DNA of 64,000 nt from contig DHNY01000010.1 in assembly GCA_002409625.1 (NCBI GenBank), forward strand, positions 62,001 to 126,000, in the 5' to 3' direction. A model generated the notes under the pieces. The model ran no database searches and had not been told where the DNA came from. It was given only the letters and a program-made list of their open reading frames with translations. How positions within the stretch are numbered: position 1 is the stretch's first letter; each line of letters opens with the position of its first letter. Both the position numbers and the translations under genes were made by a program. Positions 8,508 to 17,490 of the stretch are shown here, in pieces. The stretch is from Anaerolineaceae bacterium UBA5404 (lineage in GTDB: Bacteria; Chloroflexota; Anaerolineae; Anaerolineales; Anaerolineaceae).

Positions 8508-10718
8508 ATGAGCGGAATCGGAAAGTCTGTAAAAAGGCTGGATGCCTACGACAAAGTAAGCGGCAAAGCAAAATACCCCGGCGATTTTAATTTTTCGGAT
8601 GAGCTCATCATGAAAATACTTTTCGCGGGTGTCCCTCACGCACGTATCTTATCCATTGATACCAGCGAGGCTGAGGCATTAGAAGGTGTGGTTGCCGTTT
8701 ATACCGCCAAGGATGTACCTGTTAATGAGTACGGTCTTGGCATCGCCGATCAACCTGTGCTTTGTGGACCGGGCTCTGCCAAAGTTGGGGGTGATATTGC
8801 CCGATTTGAGGGTGACCAAATTGCTGTTGTTATTGCAGAAACGGAGCCGATTGCCAAAAAAGCACTCAAGCTCATCAAGGTTGAGTATGAGATTTTGCCC
8901 GTTATCGACAGCCTGGAAAAAGCCCTTGCCAAAGATGCTTATATCTTACATCCAGGATTGGAGTCGAATGTTTTTCATCGCAATCGCATCCGCCATGGCT
9001 CGGTGGAGGATATGTTTGACCATTGTGATGTTATTATCGAAGGTGAATACCATACACCGGTTCAGGAACATGCATATCTTCAGCCAGAAGCTGGGATCGC
9101 GTATTATGATGACGAGGGACGCGTTACAGTTGTTGTAGCAGGTCAATGGACGCATGAAGACCGGCGCCAAATTGCGCATGCTTTGGCACTTGAAGAAGAT
9201 CAGGTAAGGGTAATTTATCCGGCAATTGGCGGGGCATTTGGCGGGCGTGAAGACATGAGCGTGCAAATTGTTCTCGGTTTGGCTGTTATGCGTTTGCGGG
9301 AACAGAGTATTGATCGACCGGTTAAGGTTGTATGGTCAAGGGAAGAATCCATTATCGGTCACCACAAACGCCATGCTTATACCATGCGTGCAAAATGGGG
9401 TGCCACCAAGGATGGTAAGATTTTAGCTATTCAAACCGAAGTTTGGGCGAACGCCGGAGCTTATGCTTATACCTCTACCAAGGTGCTAGGAAATGCAACG
9501 CTCCTTGCCACGGGACCATACGAAATCCCGAATGTGGCTGTGGATGCTTATGCGGTCTACACCAATGATATTCCCGGAGGTGCCTTTAGGGGTTTTGGTG
9601 GACCACAAGCGAACTTTATGGTCGAAAGCCAGATGGACAAACTTGCCGAAGCCTTAAAAATGGACCCCGTGGAATTGCGTTGGCGGAATTTGTTCAAAGA
9701 AGGTTCTATCATATCGATGGGAAGTGTCATTCCCAAAGGTGTGAGCATTCGTGAAGTTGTTGAAAAAGCGGCCTTGGCGGCTGGTTGGACGCAAACAGAG
9801 CATGGTTGGCAAGGACCTGAGGCACCTTTGAGTGAAGATCCGGATATCAAAACCGGCATCGGTTTTGCTTGTGGCTATAAGAATATCGGTTTTTCGTTTG
9901 GAGCAAAGGAAAACTGTGGCGCAACGATTATTCTTGAAGGTGATCAAGAGATTGAAAAAGCGCACCTTTACCATGCCGGTGCGGAAGTAGGGCAAGGCGC
10001 GCACACGGTTTTTAAACAATTTGCCTGCGAGGCGCTTGGTTTGCCGGCTGAAAAGGTTGAAGTGCACTATTCAGACACAGCCAATACATTAGCATCAGGT
10101 AGCGTATCGGCATCGCGCATGACATTTATGGCGGGTAATTCCATTATTGGTGCGGCTCAAATCGCTCTGCAAAAATGGGCAGAGGAGAACCGCCCCGCGA
10201 TTGGCTCCTTTGTTTACCGACCACCTGCAACGACGCCTATGTCGCCGGTGGATGGCTCAAGTTACCCGAACTTTGCCTACGGCTATGTTGCTGAAGTGGC
10301 AGTTGTTGAAGTGAATACCCGCACAGGTGCTGTGGAAGTTAAAGATTTTTATTGTGCTAATGATGTCGGCAAGGCGATTAACCCAAGTTTGGTTGAGGGT
10401 CAAATTGATGGTGGCATCTTGCAAATGCTGGGCTATGTTTTGATGGAGAATTTCAAAACGCGGGATGGCAAAGCTTTAACCAAGAATTTTGCAAGCTATC
10501 TTATGCCGACGATCATGGATATTCCGGGCAAGATCATACCCTTGGTTTTGGAGTATCCAGACCCGATTGGTCCTTATGGTGCGCGCGGGATGGGTGAAAT
10601 GCCTTGTTTGCCTGTTGCACCGGCGGTGTGTAATGCGGTTTATGATGCTGTTGGTGTTCGCTTTGATGACTTCCCTTTGACCCAGGAAAGAGTTTTGCGA
10701 GGGCTAGGAAAATTCTGA
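8508..10718 (+). CDS. Molybdenum hydroxylase molybdopterin-binding subunit
   Basis: The 736-residue protein has the two molybdopterin domains of the xanthine dehydrogenase/CO dehydrogenase large subunit: GKSVKRLDAYDKVSGKAKY at the start, GGAFGGREDMSVQ, GGAFRGFGGPQ, GAEVGQGAHTV and PYGARGMGEM, whose last Glu is the expected catalytic base. No CoxL-type Cys signature (AYRCSFR) is visible, so it is xanthine-dehydrogenase-like rather than CO dehydrogenase. It follows the fused FAD/Fe-S subunit by 15 bases (RBS AAGGAG). Substrate is likely a purine or related heterocycle, not determinable here. No twin-arginine signal: cytoplasmic. Confidence 0.9.
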   Translation: MSGIGKSVKRLDAYDKVSGKAKYPGDFNFSDELIMKILFAGVPHARILSIDTSEAEALEGVVAVYTAKDVPVNEYGLGIADQPVLCGPGSAKVGGDIARFEGDQIAVVIAETEPIAKKALKLIKVEYEILPVIDSLEKALAKDAYILHPGLESNVFHRNRIRHGSVEDMFDHCDVIIEGEYHTPVQEHAYLQPEAGIAYYDDEGRVTVVVAGQWTHEDRRQIAHALALEEDQVRVIYPAIGGAFGGREDMSVQIVLGLAVMRLREQSIDRPVKVVWSREESIIGHHKRHAYTMRAKWGATKDGKILAIQTEVWANAGAYAYTSTKVLGNATLLATGPYEIPNVAVDAYAVYTNDIPGGAFRGFGGPQANFMVESQMDKLAEALKMDPVELRWRNLFKEGSIISMGSVIPKGVSIREVVEKAALAAGWTQTEHGWQGPEAPLSEDPDIKTGIGFACGYKNIGFSFGAKENCGATIILEGDQEIEKAHLYHAGAEVGQGAHTVFKQFACEALGLPAEKVEVHYSDTANTLASGSVSASRMTFMAGNSIIGAAQIALQKWAEENRPAIGSFVYRPPATTPMSPVDGSSYPNFAYGYVAEVAVVEVNTRTGAVEVKDFYCANDVGKAINPSLVEGQIDGGILQMLGYVLMENFKTRDGKALTKNFASYLMPTIMDIPGKIIPLVLEYPDPIGPYGARGMGEMPCLPVAPAVCNAVYDAVGVRFDDFPLTQERVLRGLGKF

Positions 10719-10723
10719 CCCTG

Positions 10724-11347
10724 ATGAAGAGCAATCAGCAAAACCTAGATTCTATTGCTGCAATTATCTTGGCAGCAGGTGCATCGAGTCGATTCGGCGC
10801 GCCTAAACAACTTTTAATTTGGGAAAAAGATAATTTCTTAAACACCCTGATCAAAACAACTACTGAAGCGGGTCTAAGCCCAATTATGGTTGTTTTAGGA
10901 TGTCATGCTGTTGAGATAGAGCAGCATATTTTGGATAAATCCGTTAAAGTAATTTACAACCAGGATTGGGAAAAAGGACAATCAACCTCGGTGAAAGCCG
11001 GTGTTCAAGCTTTGATTGAAGCATACCCAAATGTAATGGGTGCTTTTTTCTTACAGGTTGATCAACCACAGACACCGGTTGAATTGCTCCAAAAGATTAA
11101 AGAAAAGGCTTACAAAGGTGCCCAAATCGTTTTGCCCTTAATCAGAGGTGAAAAGAGTAGTCCGGTTTATTTTTCAAAACGCTGTTTCGACAAGTTATGC
11201 CAAATTACTGGAGACCAGGGTGGTAGGGCGATTATGTCTCATTTTGAAGTCGAGACTGTTGAATGGTCTGATGAACGCCAGCTATTGGATATTGACCGAC
11301 CAGAAGATTATGTCCGGCTTCGCCAGCTTTATGGAATCCATGATTAG
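10724..11347 (+). CDS. MocA-like molybdenum cofactor nucleotidyltransferase
   Basis: The 207-residue protein has the MobA/MocA nucleotidyltransferase signature AAIILAAGASSRFGAPKQLL near residue 12 and a QVDQP metal-binding region in the middle (FFLQVDQPQTP). MocA makes the cytosine dinucleotide form of molybdopterin, the cofactor form used by bacterial xanthine-dehydrogenase-type enzymes, releasing PPi. It starts 5 bases after the hydroxylase large subunit and closes the molybdenum set. A role as another NTP-transferase cannot be excluded, but context favours cofactor maturation. Confidence 0.85.
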   Translation: MKSNQQNLDSIAAIILAAGASSRFGAPKQLLIWEKDNFLNTLIKTTTEAGLSPIMVVLGCHAVEIEQHILDKSVKVIYNQDWEKGQSTSVKAGVQALIEAYPNVMGAFFLQVDQPQTPVELLQKIKEKAYKGAQIVLPLIRGEKSSPVYFSKRCFDKLCQITGDQGGRAIMSHFEVETVEWSDERQLLDIDRPEDYVRLRQLYGIHD

Positions 11348-11354
11348 CATCTAG

Positions 11355-11366
11355 TATAATTTCACT
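11355..11366 (+). promoter_or_regulatory. -10 box six bases before the ricT start (predicted leaderless)
   Basis: TATAAT at 11355-11360 is followed by TTCACT and then ATG 11367. With usual -10 to start-site distances transcription would begin at the A of the start codon. No Shine-Dalgarno sequence is present and no good -35 is visible. Confidence 0.55.
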
Positions 11367-12542
11367 ATGGAAGAAATAAAATACATAGGCGTTCAATTTT
11401 CGCCTGTAGGAAAACAGTATCATTTTTCAGTCCCTGCTGACCTTGTTGTGCAAGCAGGGGACTTTGTTGTTGTTAACACCTCACGTGGGGTGCAGATGGG
11501 AAAAGTAGCTCAGCTGGACGTTGACCCCAGAGCTGATGTCGCGAGCATTATTCAAGTGGATAGGCTGGCAACCGAGGAAGATAAACAAAAGAGCCATGCC
11601 AATAAACAAAAAGCAGAAGAAGCCGTTGAGATAGTCAACCATTTTTTGAAAGAAAACGAATATGGTGAAATCAAGGCTGTTGATGCGGAATACACGCTTG
11701 ATGGCGCAAAAATGACCATCTATATGACCTATGAGCAAGACCTTGAGTTTGATATCCGCAGCTTTTTACGGGATGTTTCGAAACACTTTAGCGATACTCG
11801 GCTTGAAGTTCGTCAGGTGGGACCGCGGGATGTTGCGAAACTCATCTCTGGCTTAGGCGCTTGTGGTATTGAGAAACGTTGTTGCTCGCGTTTTCTGACC
11901 GAATTCAGCTCTATATCAATCAAAATGGCAAAGGCTCAGGACATCTCTCTGACACCTTCTGAAATTACTGGTATTTGTGGGCGTTTGCGTTGTTGTTTGC
12001 GTTATGAAAACGAAACCTATGAAGCGGCGCTAAAAGAATTACCCAAACGTAAAAAGATGGTGATGACGCCGCTTGGAGAAGGTCGCGTTACCCAGGTTTT
12101 ACCTTTGAGCGAATCGGTTATTGTCAATTTGCCTGAGATCGGACCTCGCCAGTTCACCCGTGAAGAACTCGAAACTGGGGTGATGCAAGTTAAACCCGTG
12201 GTTTTTGAAAACGAAAACAATGCTTATGAACTGGACCATTCGGATATTGAACTGGTAAAAATTGAGCCAGAACGAAAGGGTCGTTCTAAAAGGTCACCAG
12301 GCAGTTCGAGACGAAGAGATGACAGACCAGAAAAAACACGTGAAGATGGTGAACGTAGCCAGCAATCGGCTCAAAAGCGTTCTGAAGGTAGTCGACGTGG
12401 CGGTAAAAAGGATAGTCGGGTAAAGAAAGAGCGTCCCACATCAAAAAACAAACCGCAACAAACGAAGCAGTCCGGTCGATCTTCCAGAAATCGTGGTCAG
12501 AAAGCAGAACGTGGTACTAAAAAACAAGACAGTAGTCTTTAA
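11367..12542 (+). CDS. PSP1-domain protein (RicT-like)
   Basis: Residues ~1-270 form a PSP1 domain protein: VGVQF-type start, GDFVVVNTSRGVQMGKV, and the Cys cluster GACGIEKRCCSRFL with ICGRLRCCLRYENETY. In Bacillus, RicT (YaaT) is part of an Fe-S Ric complex that adjusts RNase Y processing. The last ~120 residues are a low-complexity basic tail rich in Arg, Ser, Lys and Gln, longer than in typical RicT, which suggests nucleic-acid contact (inference). Predicted to be translated from a leaderless mRNA (TATAAT-N6-ATG). It follows mocA by 19 bases but has its own promoter. Confidence 0.85.
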   Translation: MEEIKYIGVQFSPVGKQYHFSVPADLVVQAGDFVVVNTSRGVQMGKVAQLDVDPRADVASIIQVDRLATEEDKQKSHANKQKAEEAVEIVNHFLKENEYGEIKAVDAEYTLDGAKMTIYMTYEQDLEFDIRSFLRDVSKHFSDTRLEVRQVGPRDVAKLISGLGACGIEKRCCSRFLTEFSSISIKMAKAQDISLTPSEITGICGRLRCCLRYENETYEAALKELPKRKKMVMTPLGEGRVTQVLPLSESVIVNLPEIGPRQFTREELETGVMQVKPVVFENENNAYELDHSDIELVKIEPERKGRSKRSPGSSRRRDDRPEKTREDGERSQQSAQKRSEGSRRGGKKDSRVKKERPTSKNKPQQTKQSGRSSRNRGQKAERGTKKQDSSL

Positions 12543-12559
12543 GTGCAGAATGCCCAGCG

Positions 12560-13276
12560 ATGAACACAGCTTTTAAAGAATTGAATTGGCAACCGAACAC
12601 CAGAATCCTGGTGGTTTTAGCTCACCCGGATGATCCGGAATTTTTCATGGGAGGTACATTAGCCTATTGGCATTCTTTGGGCTTCCATATCGATTACCTC
12701 TTGCTTACGCAAGGTGGGCTAGGACAAAGCGAAGCTTTTTCTGATGAGGCGGCTTTGAAGGTAATCCGTAGAGCTGAACAGCGTGCCGCGGCAGATGTGA
12801 TTGGCGTGCATGATGTCAGCTTTTTTGATGAGCCTGATGGCTTCCTTGCTAATAACCTTGAGCTGCAAAGAGACCTTGTGCGACATATCCGCGCTCTAAA
12901 GCCGGATATCGTTGTTTCCTCTGATCCAACCCTTTATTACCGAGGCACCCGTCTAAACCATCATGACCATCGCATGGCGGGTCAGATTGTGGCTGAAGCG
13001 GTTTTTCCTGCCGCACGTAATGATGGCTTTTTTCCGGAATTGAAAGAGGAAGGTTATCCTGCCCACAATGTTAAAGAATTGTGGTTTAGTTTGAGCAAAG
13101 ATCCCAACATGACCCTTGATGTGAGTGCTTTTTGGGACACGCGCATTCAAGCGCTCAAAGAGCATCGTTCGCAGATTCAGGATATTGAACAATTAGAAAG
13201 GTATTTGCGCCACTTTGCCAATGAATTACACGGCGAAGGCAAGTATCTGGAGTATTTTCGCCGATTGGTCTTTTAG
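12560..13276 (+). CDS. PIG-L (LmbE) family deacetylase
   Basis: The 238-residue protein carries the zinc motif VLAHPDDPEF at residues ~17-26 and HHDHRMAG at ~134, as in N-acetylglucosamine deacetylases such as MshB and BshB. The family removes acetyl groups from GlcNAc-type conjugates; the actual substrate is unknown. It lies 17 bases after ricT and 6 bases before an amidohydrolase, so the pair may act on related acyl-amide substrates (inference). Confidence 0.85.
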   Translation: MNTAFKELNWQPNTRILVVLAHPDDPEFFMGGTLAYWHSLGFHIDYLLLTQGGLGQSEAFSDEAALKVIRRAEQRAAADVIGVHDVSFFDEPDGFLANNLELQRDLVRHIRALKPDIVVSSDPTLYYRGTRLNHHDHRMAGQIVAEAVFPAARNDGFFPELKEEGYPAHNVKELWFSLSKDPNMTLDVSAFWDTRIQALKEHRSQIQDIEQLERYLRHFANELHGEGKYLEYFRRLVF

Positions 13277-13282
13277 GTTTTT

Positions 13283-14473
13283 ATGACTACTTACCAAAAA
13301 GCTATTGAATTGTTTGATTATTCCCGTGATTTACGCAGGCAATTTCATGTAATGCCCGAATTAGCTTTTAAGGAACATCAAACTGCCAGCTTTATTGCCA
13401 AAGAATTAATAAGATTGGGTTACCAGGTTCGTGAAGGTATAGGACAAACCGGCGTAACAGGTATTTTGGACACCGGAAAACCCGGGAAAACCACTATGCT
13501 TCGCTTTGATATGGATGCGCTACCCATATTGGAAGATACCGGGCATGATTTTGCCTCAAAAAACGAAGGAATCATGCATGCTTGCGGGCATGATGGGCAT
13601 ATGGCAATTGGTTTGACACTGGCAAGACTTGTAGCTGAGAACTTGCAAACCTTATCCGGAAAAGTTTATTTTGTTTTTCAACCGGCTGAAGAAATATGTC
13701 AAGGCGCTCTGGGTATGATTGCGGATGGCCTATTTGACGAGATAGCGGTTGATTATGCCCTGGCAAGCCATTTATGGGCAGAAAAGCCATATGGTTGGAT
13801 TGGCATTCCAGATGGCCCAGTGATGGGTGGGTCCAGCGATTTGAGCATTATTGTGCGTGGAAAAGGCGGTCATGCTGCCAAGCCGGATGATACGGTTGAC
13901 CCATTGAAGATCGCGGCGCACATCATCCTTGACTTGCAAAAGCTCATTTCGGGACGGTTATCTCAAGATGATAAAGCTATTGTGAGCATTACCCAAATAG
14001 AAGCAAGCGATCGCAAGAATATCATCGCAGACAGGGTTAGAATGGCTGGTTCGCTGCGCTGGTTTGATGAAACGACTCGGGATAAGGTGAAAACACAGCT
14101 CCAAGATATTTGTGATGAGATCGCAATTGGCTTTGGTGGAAGCGCTCATGTTGAAACAGAGGATCAAACCATTCCGGTAGTAAACAACAAAGGTTTAGCA
14201 AATGCATGCCGCCAAAGTTTGCGCGTTTTGCGCGTAGATGTACCAGAGTTGAAAGTCGATGACCAATACAGAACCCATCTTTCAGAAGATTTTTCATTTA
14301 TTGCCAGGCAAGTGCCCAGTGCGATGCTGTTAATTGGGGCAAGTAAAGCGATTGATGGCAATGTTTATCCGCATCATCACCCCAAATTTGATATAGATGA
14401 AAGATCGATTAGCCTTGCGGTAGCTTCATTGATGCAAATTGTGACGACTTTGCACGCTCAGAAGGGTGACTAA
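13283..14473 (+). CDS. M20-family amidohydrolase / N-acyl-amino-acid deacylase
   Basis: At 396 residues it matches M20D amidohydrolases (HipO, AbgA, N-acyldiaminopimelate deacetylase). Metal and catalytic motifs are present: DMDALP, MHACGHDGHMAIGL, QPAEE and a late PHHHPKFDID. A dimerisation lid domain is expected in the middle (GKGGHAAKPDDTVDP). These enzymes cleave N-acyl or peptide amide bonds with two divalent metals. Start 13283 lies just after the PIG-L stop, with AGGTTTTT upstream. Precise substrate unknown. Confidence 0.9.
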   Translation: MTTYQKAIELFDYSRDLRRQFHVMPELAFKEHQTASFIAKELIRLGYQVREGIGQTGVTGILDTGKPGKTTMLRFDMDALPILEDTGHDFASKNEGIMHACGHDGHMAIGLTLARLVAENLQTLSGKVYFVFQPAEEICQGALGMIADGLFDEIAVDYALASHLWAEKPYGWIGIPDGPVMGGSSDLSIIVRGKGGHAAKPDDTVDPLKIAAHIILDLQKLISGRLSQDDKAIVSITQIEASDRKNIIADRVRMAGSLRWFDETTRDKVKTQLQDICDEIAIGFGGSAHVETEDQTIPVVNNKGLANACRQSLRVLRVDVPELKVDDQYRTHLSEDFSFIARQVPSAMLLIGASKAIDGNVYPHHHPKFDIDERSISLAVASLMQIVTTLHAQKGD

Positions 14474-14476
14474 AAA

Positions 14477-15214
14477 ATGAAGGACGAAAAGCAAAGCTTG
14501 CTGGAGCACCTGGAAGCCTTAAGAAAAACGCTATTGCTCATTTTATTGGGTTTGGTTATCGGAATTGTTTTAGCATTGTTTTTTGTTAAACCCATTATTG
14601 CCTTTTTGGCAATACCCATTGGTGGGTTGGACCAATTGCATGCCATAGAAGTAACCGAGAGTGTGGGCGTTTATATGCGCGTGGCATTGCTAACTGGCTT
14701 GATTGTCAGCTTGCCCTGGGTTTTCTATCAGCTCTTTCAGTTTATTGGAAAAGGACTAAAAGAAAACGAGCGCAAGGGCATTTTAATCGCTGTACCATTT
14801 GCCACAATAATGTTTTTAGGTGGGGTTGCTTTTGCTTTTTACATCATGTTGCCAGCTTCACTTGAGTTTTTAATGGGCATTTTGGGGATTCAAACCCTTA
14901 TTAGGATTAAGTCCTATTTTAGCTTTGTGAGTAATTTGTTGTTTTGGATTGGGGTTAGTTTTGAACTGCCCCTGATAGCCTTTGTTTTGGCGCGGTTTGG
15001 CATCCTTAAAGCAAAAGTGATGCTCAAAAGTTGGCGCATCGCGATTGTGGTGATTGCGATATTGGCGGCAATCATCACGCCGACCGGTGATCCGGTGAAC
15101 ATGGCTATTTTCATGATCCCACTTTTTGTATTATATTTATTGAGTATTGGTCTTGCCGCACTCGCCGAGAAACAACGCGCGAAAACGAATGCGGCAGAAA
15201 GATTGGAGGTATAG
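14477..15214 (+). CDS. tatC: Sec-independent protein translocase TatC
   Basis: The protein has 245 residues with six predicted membrane segments and the TatC start KQSLLEHLEALRKTLL (the HLxELRxR region that binds twin-arginine signals). FIGKGLKENERKG and the periplasmic-loop region are in place. TatC is the receptor of the twin-arginine translocase. It starts 4 bases after the M20 gene, and its stop directly abuts tatA. No Tat substrate is evident among the neighbouring genes. Confidence 0.93.
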   Translation: MKDEKQSLLEHLEALRKTLLLILLGLVIGIVLALFFVKPIIAFLAIPIGGLDQLHAIEVTESVGVYMRVALLTGLIVSLPWVFYQLFQFIGKGLKENERKGILIAVPFATIMFLGGVAFAFYIMLPASLEFLMGILGIQTLIRIKSYFSFVSNLLFWIGVSFELPLIAFVLARFGILKAKVMLKSWRIAIVVIAILAAIITPTGDPVNMAIFMIPLFVLYLLSIGLAALAEKQRAKTNAAERLEV

Positions 15215-15442
15215 ATGCCACATTTAAGTGTTTGGGAAATTTTGATCATTGTACTTGTGATTGTCATTCTTTTTGGTGCGGGACGCATTGCTAAAGCTGG
15301 TGGGGAGCTTGGGAAAGGTATCAAAGCTTTTAAAGATGGTTTGCAAGGAAAGGACGAGCAAACCAACCCAGAGAATGACCCTGTAGATTACGCCGATGAT
15401 GGATCACAAGTTGAACAGGATCCAGCAAAGCTTGATAAATAA
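15215..15442 (+). CDS. tatA: TatA-type translocase subunit
   Basis: The 75-residue protein has one N-terminal membrane helix (WEILIIVLVIVILFGAGRI), the FGAG hinge with KAGGELGKGIKAFK amphipathic helix, and an acidic tail. This is the pore-forming TatA class. It begins at the base after the tatC stop, behind GGAGG, and is followed 18 bases later by a second TatA/B-like gene. Confidence 0.92.
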   Translation: MPHLSVWEILIIVLVIVILFGAGRIAKAGGELGKGIKAFKDGLQGKDEQTNPENDPVDYADDGSQVEQDPAKLDK

Positions 15443-15460
15443 GACTGAATAATCGGAAGC

Positions 15461-15832
15461 ATGGAATTCTTTAATATTGGTGGCTTGGAGCTACTGCTCA
15501 TTTTGGTGATAGCCTTGGTGGTGCTTGGTCCTGACAGAATTGTCAAAGTCGGTCACACCTTAGGAAGTTGGCTGCGCAAATTGAGCAAGAATGTTTTGTT
15601 TCGTGAAGTTGTTCAGACCACTGACGAAATCCGCAATTATCCCCGAAAGATTTTGGATGAGGCTCATTTAAACCCTGAGGAATTAGACTTGTCCAAGCAG
15701 ATCAGCTTTGAATTGGACGTGTTACATAAAAACCCGCAAAAACCTGGTGTGGAACAATTTCCACAGACCCAAGGTGATCCTGAAGATGACATAAATACTG
15801 CTGGAAAACCGTCTGGTCCCATTGGACCTTAA
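15461..15832 (+). CDS. TatB-like translocase subunit
   Basis: At 123 residues this is longer than TatA, with a membrane helix (LELLLILVIALVVLGPDRI), the GP hinge typical of TatB (LGPDRIVKVG) and a longer amphipathic region. It probably gives the operon a complete TatABC set, though TatA and TatB are hard to separate by sequence. A bidirectional terminator follows at 15862-15890. Confidence 0.8.
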   Translation: MEFFNIGGLELLLILVIALVVLGPDRIVKVGHTLGSWLRKLSKNVLFREVVQTTDEIRNYPRKILDEAHLNPEELDLSKQISFELDVLHKNPQKPGVEQFPQTQGDPEDDINTAGKPSGPIGP

Positions 15833-15861
15833 CGAATAAACTAATCAATGTGTTATAAAAC

Positions 15862-15890
15862 AAAAAGCTGTCCGAATGGACAGCTTTTTT
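15862..15890 (+). terminator. Bidirectional intrinsic terminator between the tat genes and tRNA-Asp
   Basis: AAAAAGCTGTCC and GGACAGCTTTTTT form a 12-bp stem around GAAT. The T run serves the tat operon and the A run serves the convergent tRNA-Asp gene. Confidence 0.9.
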
Positions 15891-15892
15891 GG

Positions 15893-15966
15893 CGGGAGCG
15901 ACGGGATTTGAACCCGCGATCTCGGCCTTGACAGGGCCGCATGTTAAACCGCTACACCACGCCCCC
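15893..15966 (-). tRNA. tRNA-Asp (GTC)
   Basis: On the minus strand the sequence folds as a tRNA: acceptor GGGGGCG paired with CGCTCCC (one G-U), anticodon loop CTGTCAA (anticodon GTC), T-arm GGTTCAAATCC, discriminator G. CCA is encoded directly after (15890-15892). A consensus promoter lies upstream at 15977-16005. Confidence 0.96.
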
Positions 15967-15976
15967 GAGGAACAAT

Positions 15977-16005
15977 AGTTTATCACAGCCAATTTTATGT
16001 GTCAA
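15977..16005 (-). promoter_or_regulatory. Promoter of tRNA-Asp
   Basis: Minus strand: -35 TTGACA (16000-16005), 17-bp spacer, -10 TAAACT (15977-15982), 11 bases before the mature tRNA 5' end. Confidence 0.8.
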
Positions 16006-16225
16006 GCACATTTTTCAACGTTATCAATTATTTGATGCGCGTTCCGGAGGTCTTTTTATCACACCATATCTCTGTGGGTTTAAGAATGTAATTGAGGGTG
16101 AAAATGATAATTTTTTGTAAACATGTGGTAGAATAAATCTAGTTTTCAATTCAGAACAAAAAAAACTTAATCATGTTTCTTTAGGGGTTACCTGTTAATT
16201 AGTGTTAGATAGAAAGGATTCTAAA

Positions 16226-16897
16226 ATGAAAGACCTTAGTCGAAAAGTACTCAATCTGTTCATTGTTTTAGCACTTTTGTTAGTCCTCGTCCCACAGCAA
16301 CATAGCACAGCTACGCCAATGAGAAGTGAAGATAGGCCTGAAGAAGTCAAAGATCCTGAGACATATTTTACAGAAATGGTGGCTGGACCTGAAAAAGAGG
16401 CTCTCGGTGAGACTCAAATGGCAAGAAGTCGTGTTCTGACTGTCGCCGGATGGCATTTTAAAGCTTATTGGGATCAGTGTGATTTCTTCGATGGCGAGAA
16501 TTTTGGCACAATCGCACCGCGAACGACACTAGATTGGACTTGCTATATTTCGGCACCGCTTATTTTACCGAGTGGATCAAAAATTACGCGTGTTGATCTG
16601 AATTATTACGATAGATCGGATAAAAATCTCAGGTTGACAATAAACAGATTTGTGTATAATGGTAGTGGTAATGCTGGTGATCCGATAGTTACCCTCGATT
16701 CCAGCGGAAATAGTGGATATGGTTATAAGGCCAATTACAATGTTTCACATGTCATTGAGGAGTTTACTTCATATCAATTCATTGTTACATTCCCGGTGGG
16801 AGCAGATACCACCTTACAATTTAGTAGTGTAAATGTTACTTACGAGGAACCGGGTATCTTTGGCAACGGCTTTCCGGTGATTATGCAAAAGCCCTAA
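16226..16897 (+). CDS. Secreted protein of unknown function
   Basis: I start the gene at ATG 16226, eight bases after GAAAGGA (16213-16219); the GTG at 16202 lies before that RBS. The 223-residue product has a signal peptide (KVLNLFIVLALLLVLVPQQ) and probably ends at an A-x-A-like site near residue 30. The mature part is rich in Thr, Ser, Tyr and Asn, has two Cys about 29 residues apart that could form a disulfide (DQCDFF and DWTCYI), and looks beta-rich. I do not recognise the family. A terminator follows at 16958. Upstream 15967-16225 holds the tRNA-Asp promoter and otherwise nothing clear. Confidence 0.7.
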   Translation: MKDLSRKVLNLFIVLALLLVLVPQQHSTATPMRSEDRPEEVKDPETYFTEMVAGPEKEALGETQMARSRVLTVAGWHFKAYWDQCDFFDGENFGTIAPRTTLDWTCYISAPLILPSGSKITRVDLNYYDRSDKNLRLTINRFVYNGSGNAGDPIVTLDSSGNSGYGYKANYNVSHVIEEFTSYQFIVTFPVGADTTLQFSSVNVTYEEPGIFGNGFPVIMQKP

Positions 16898-16957
16898 GGA
16901 GCTTTTGAAACAAAACCTATAGTGAACTTTATCAAAAGGTAACCTTAAAGATAAAGA

Positions 16958-16988
16958 AGAGCGTAGCCTGATTAGCTACGCTCTTTTT
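16958..16988 (+). terminator. Intrinsic terminator after the secreted protein
   Basis: AGAGCGTAGC and GCTACGCTCT form a 10-bp stem with a 7-base loop, followed by a run of T. Confidence 0.9.
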
Positions 16989-17033
16989 GTTGTGATTTTT
17001 TTTGCTGTTAGAGTCATGTCTGAGGTAAGCTTC

Positions 17034-17063
17034 AAAAAAAGTGCCAACCTTTCGGCTGGCACT
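17034..17063 (-). terminator. Intrinsic terminator of the YtxH gene
   Basis: On the minus strand AGTGCCAGCC pairs with GGTTGGCACT (one mismatch) around GAAA, followed by seven T. Confidence 0.88.
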
Positions 17064-17097
17064 CTTAACTCACTTGATTTGACTGTGGGTCAAAGAC

Positions 17098-17472
17098 TTA
17101 GGCAGCCTTTTTGACTTCTTTCACGGCTTCTTCGGTGGTTTCTTTAATCTCATCGGCGGCTTTTTCGATGGGGTGTACGATGTTCTCCACTTTGGCTTTT
17201 ACCTGTTGACCAAAATCAGTGGCTTTTTCTTTGGTTTGTTCGGCGAATTCTTCGTATTTGGCAACAGCGTCTTTGTAGGCGATTTCAGCTTTGCGTTTGG
17301 TTTCTTCGTAGCTTTCGGTGCCTTTTTCTTTGAGTTCGATGGCGCGATCTTTGATCAGTTGGCGGGTTTCTTCACCGGTCTGGGGTGCCATGAGTAAAGA
17401 GACAACAGCACCAGCCAATGCGCCAATGGTGAAGCCCATTATGAATGTTCCAAAATCATTTCTGTCAGACAT
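17098..17472 (-). CDS. YtxH-domain protein
   Basis: The 124-residue protein starts with one glycine-rich membrane segment (TFIMGFTIGALAGAVVSLLMAPQTGEETR), the hallmark of YtxH/gas-vesicle-like proteins. It continues as a long Lys/Glu/Ala-rich amphipathic helix, probably a coiled coil. Function in the family is unclear (envelope or stress-related). It is the last gene of a two-gene unit with the 158-residue membrane protein upstream (18 bases apart). Confidence 0.8.
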   Translation of the reverse strand: MSDRNDFGTFIMGFTIGALAGAVVSLLMAPQTGEETRQLIKDRAIELKEKGTESYEETKRKAEIAYKDAVAKYEEFAEQTKEKATDFGQQVKAKVENIVHPIEKAADEIKETTEEAVKEVKKAA

Positions 17473-17490
17473 GTTTTACTCCTATCTTGT

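Noticed and set aside
8508..10718. Carbon monoxide dehydrogenase large subunit
   Set aside because: The CoxL signature with its active-site Cys is not visible, and no other CO dehydrogenase accessory gene is present.
16202..16225. Upstream GTG start for the secreted protein
   Set aside because: The RBS GAAAGGA lies between it and ATG 16226, and the signal peptide begins at the latter.
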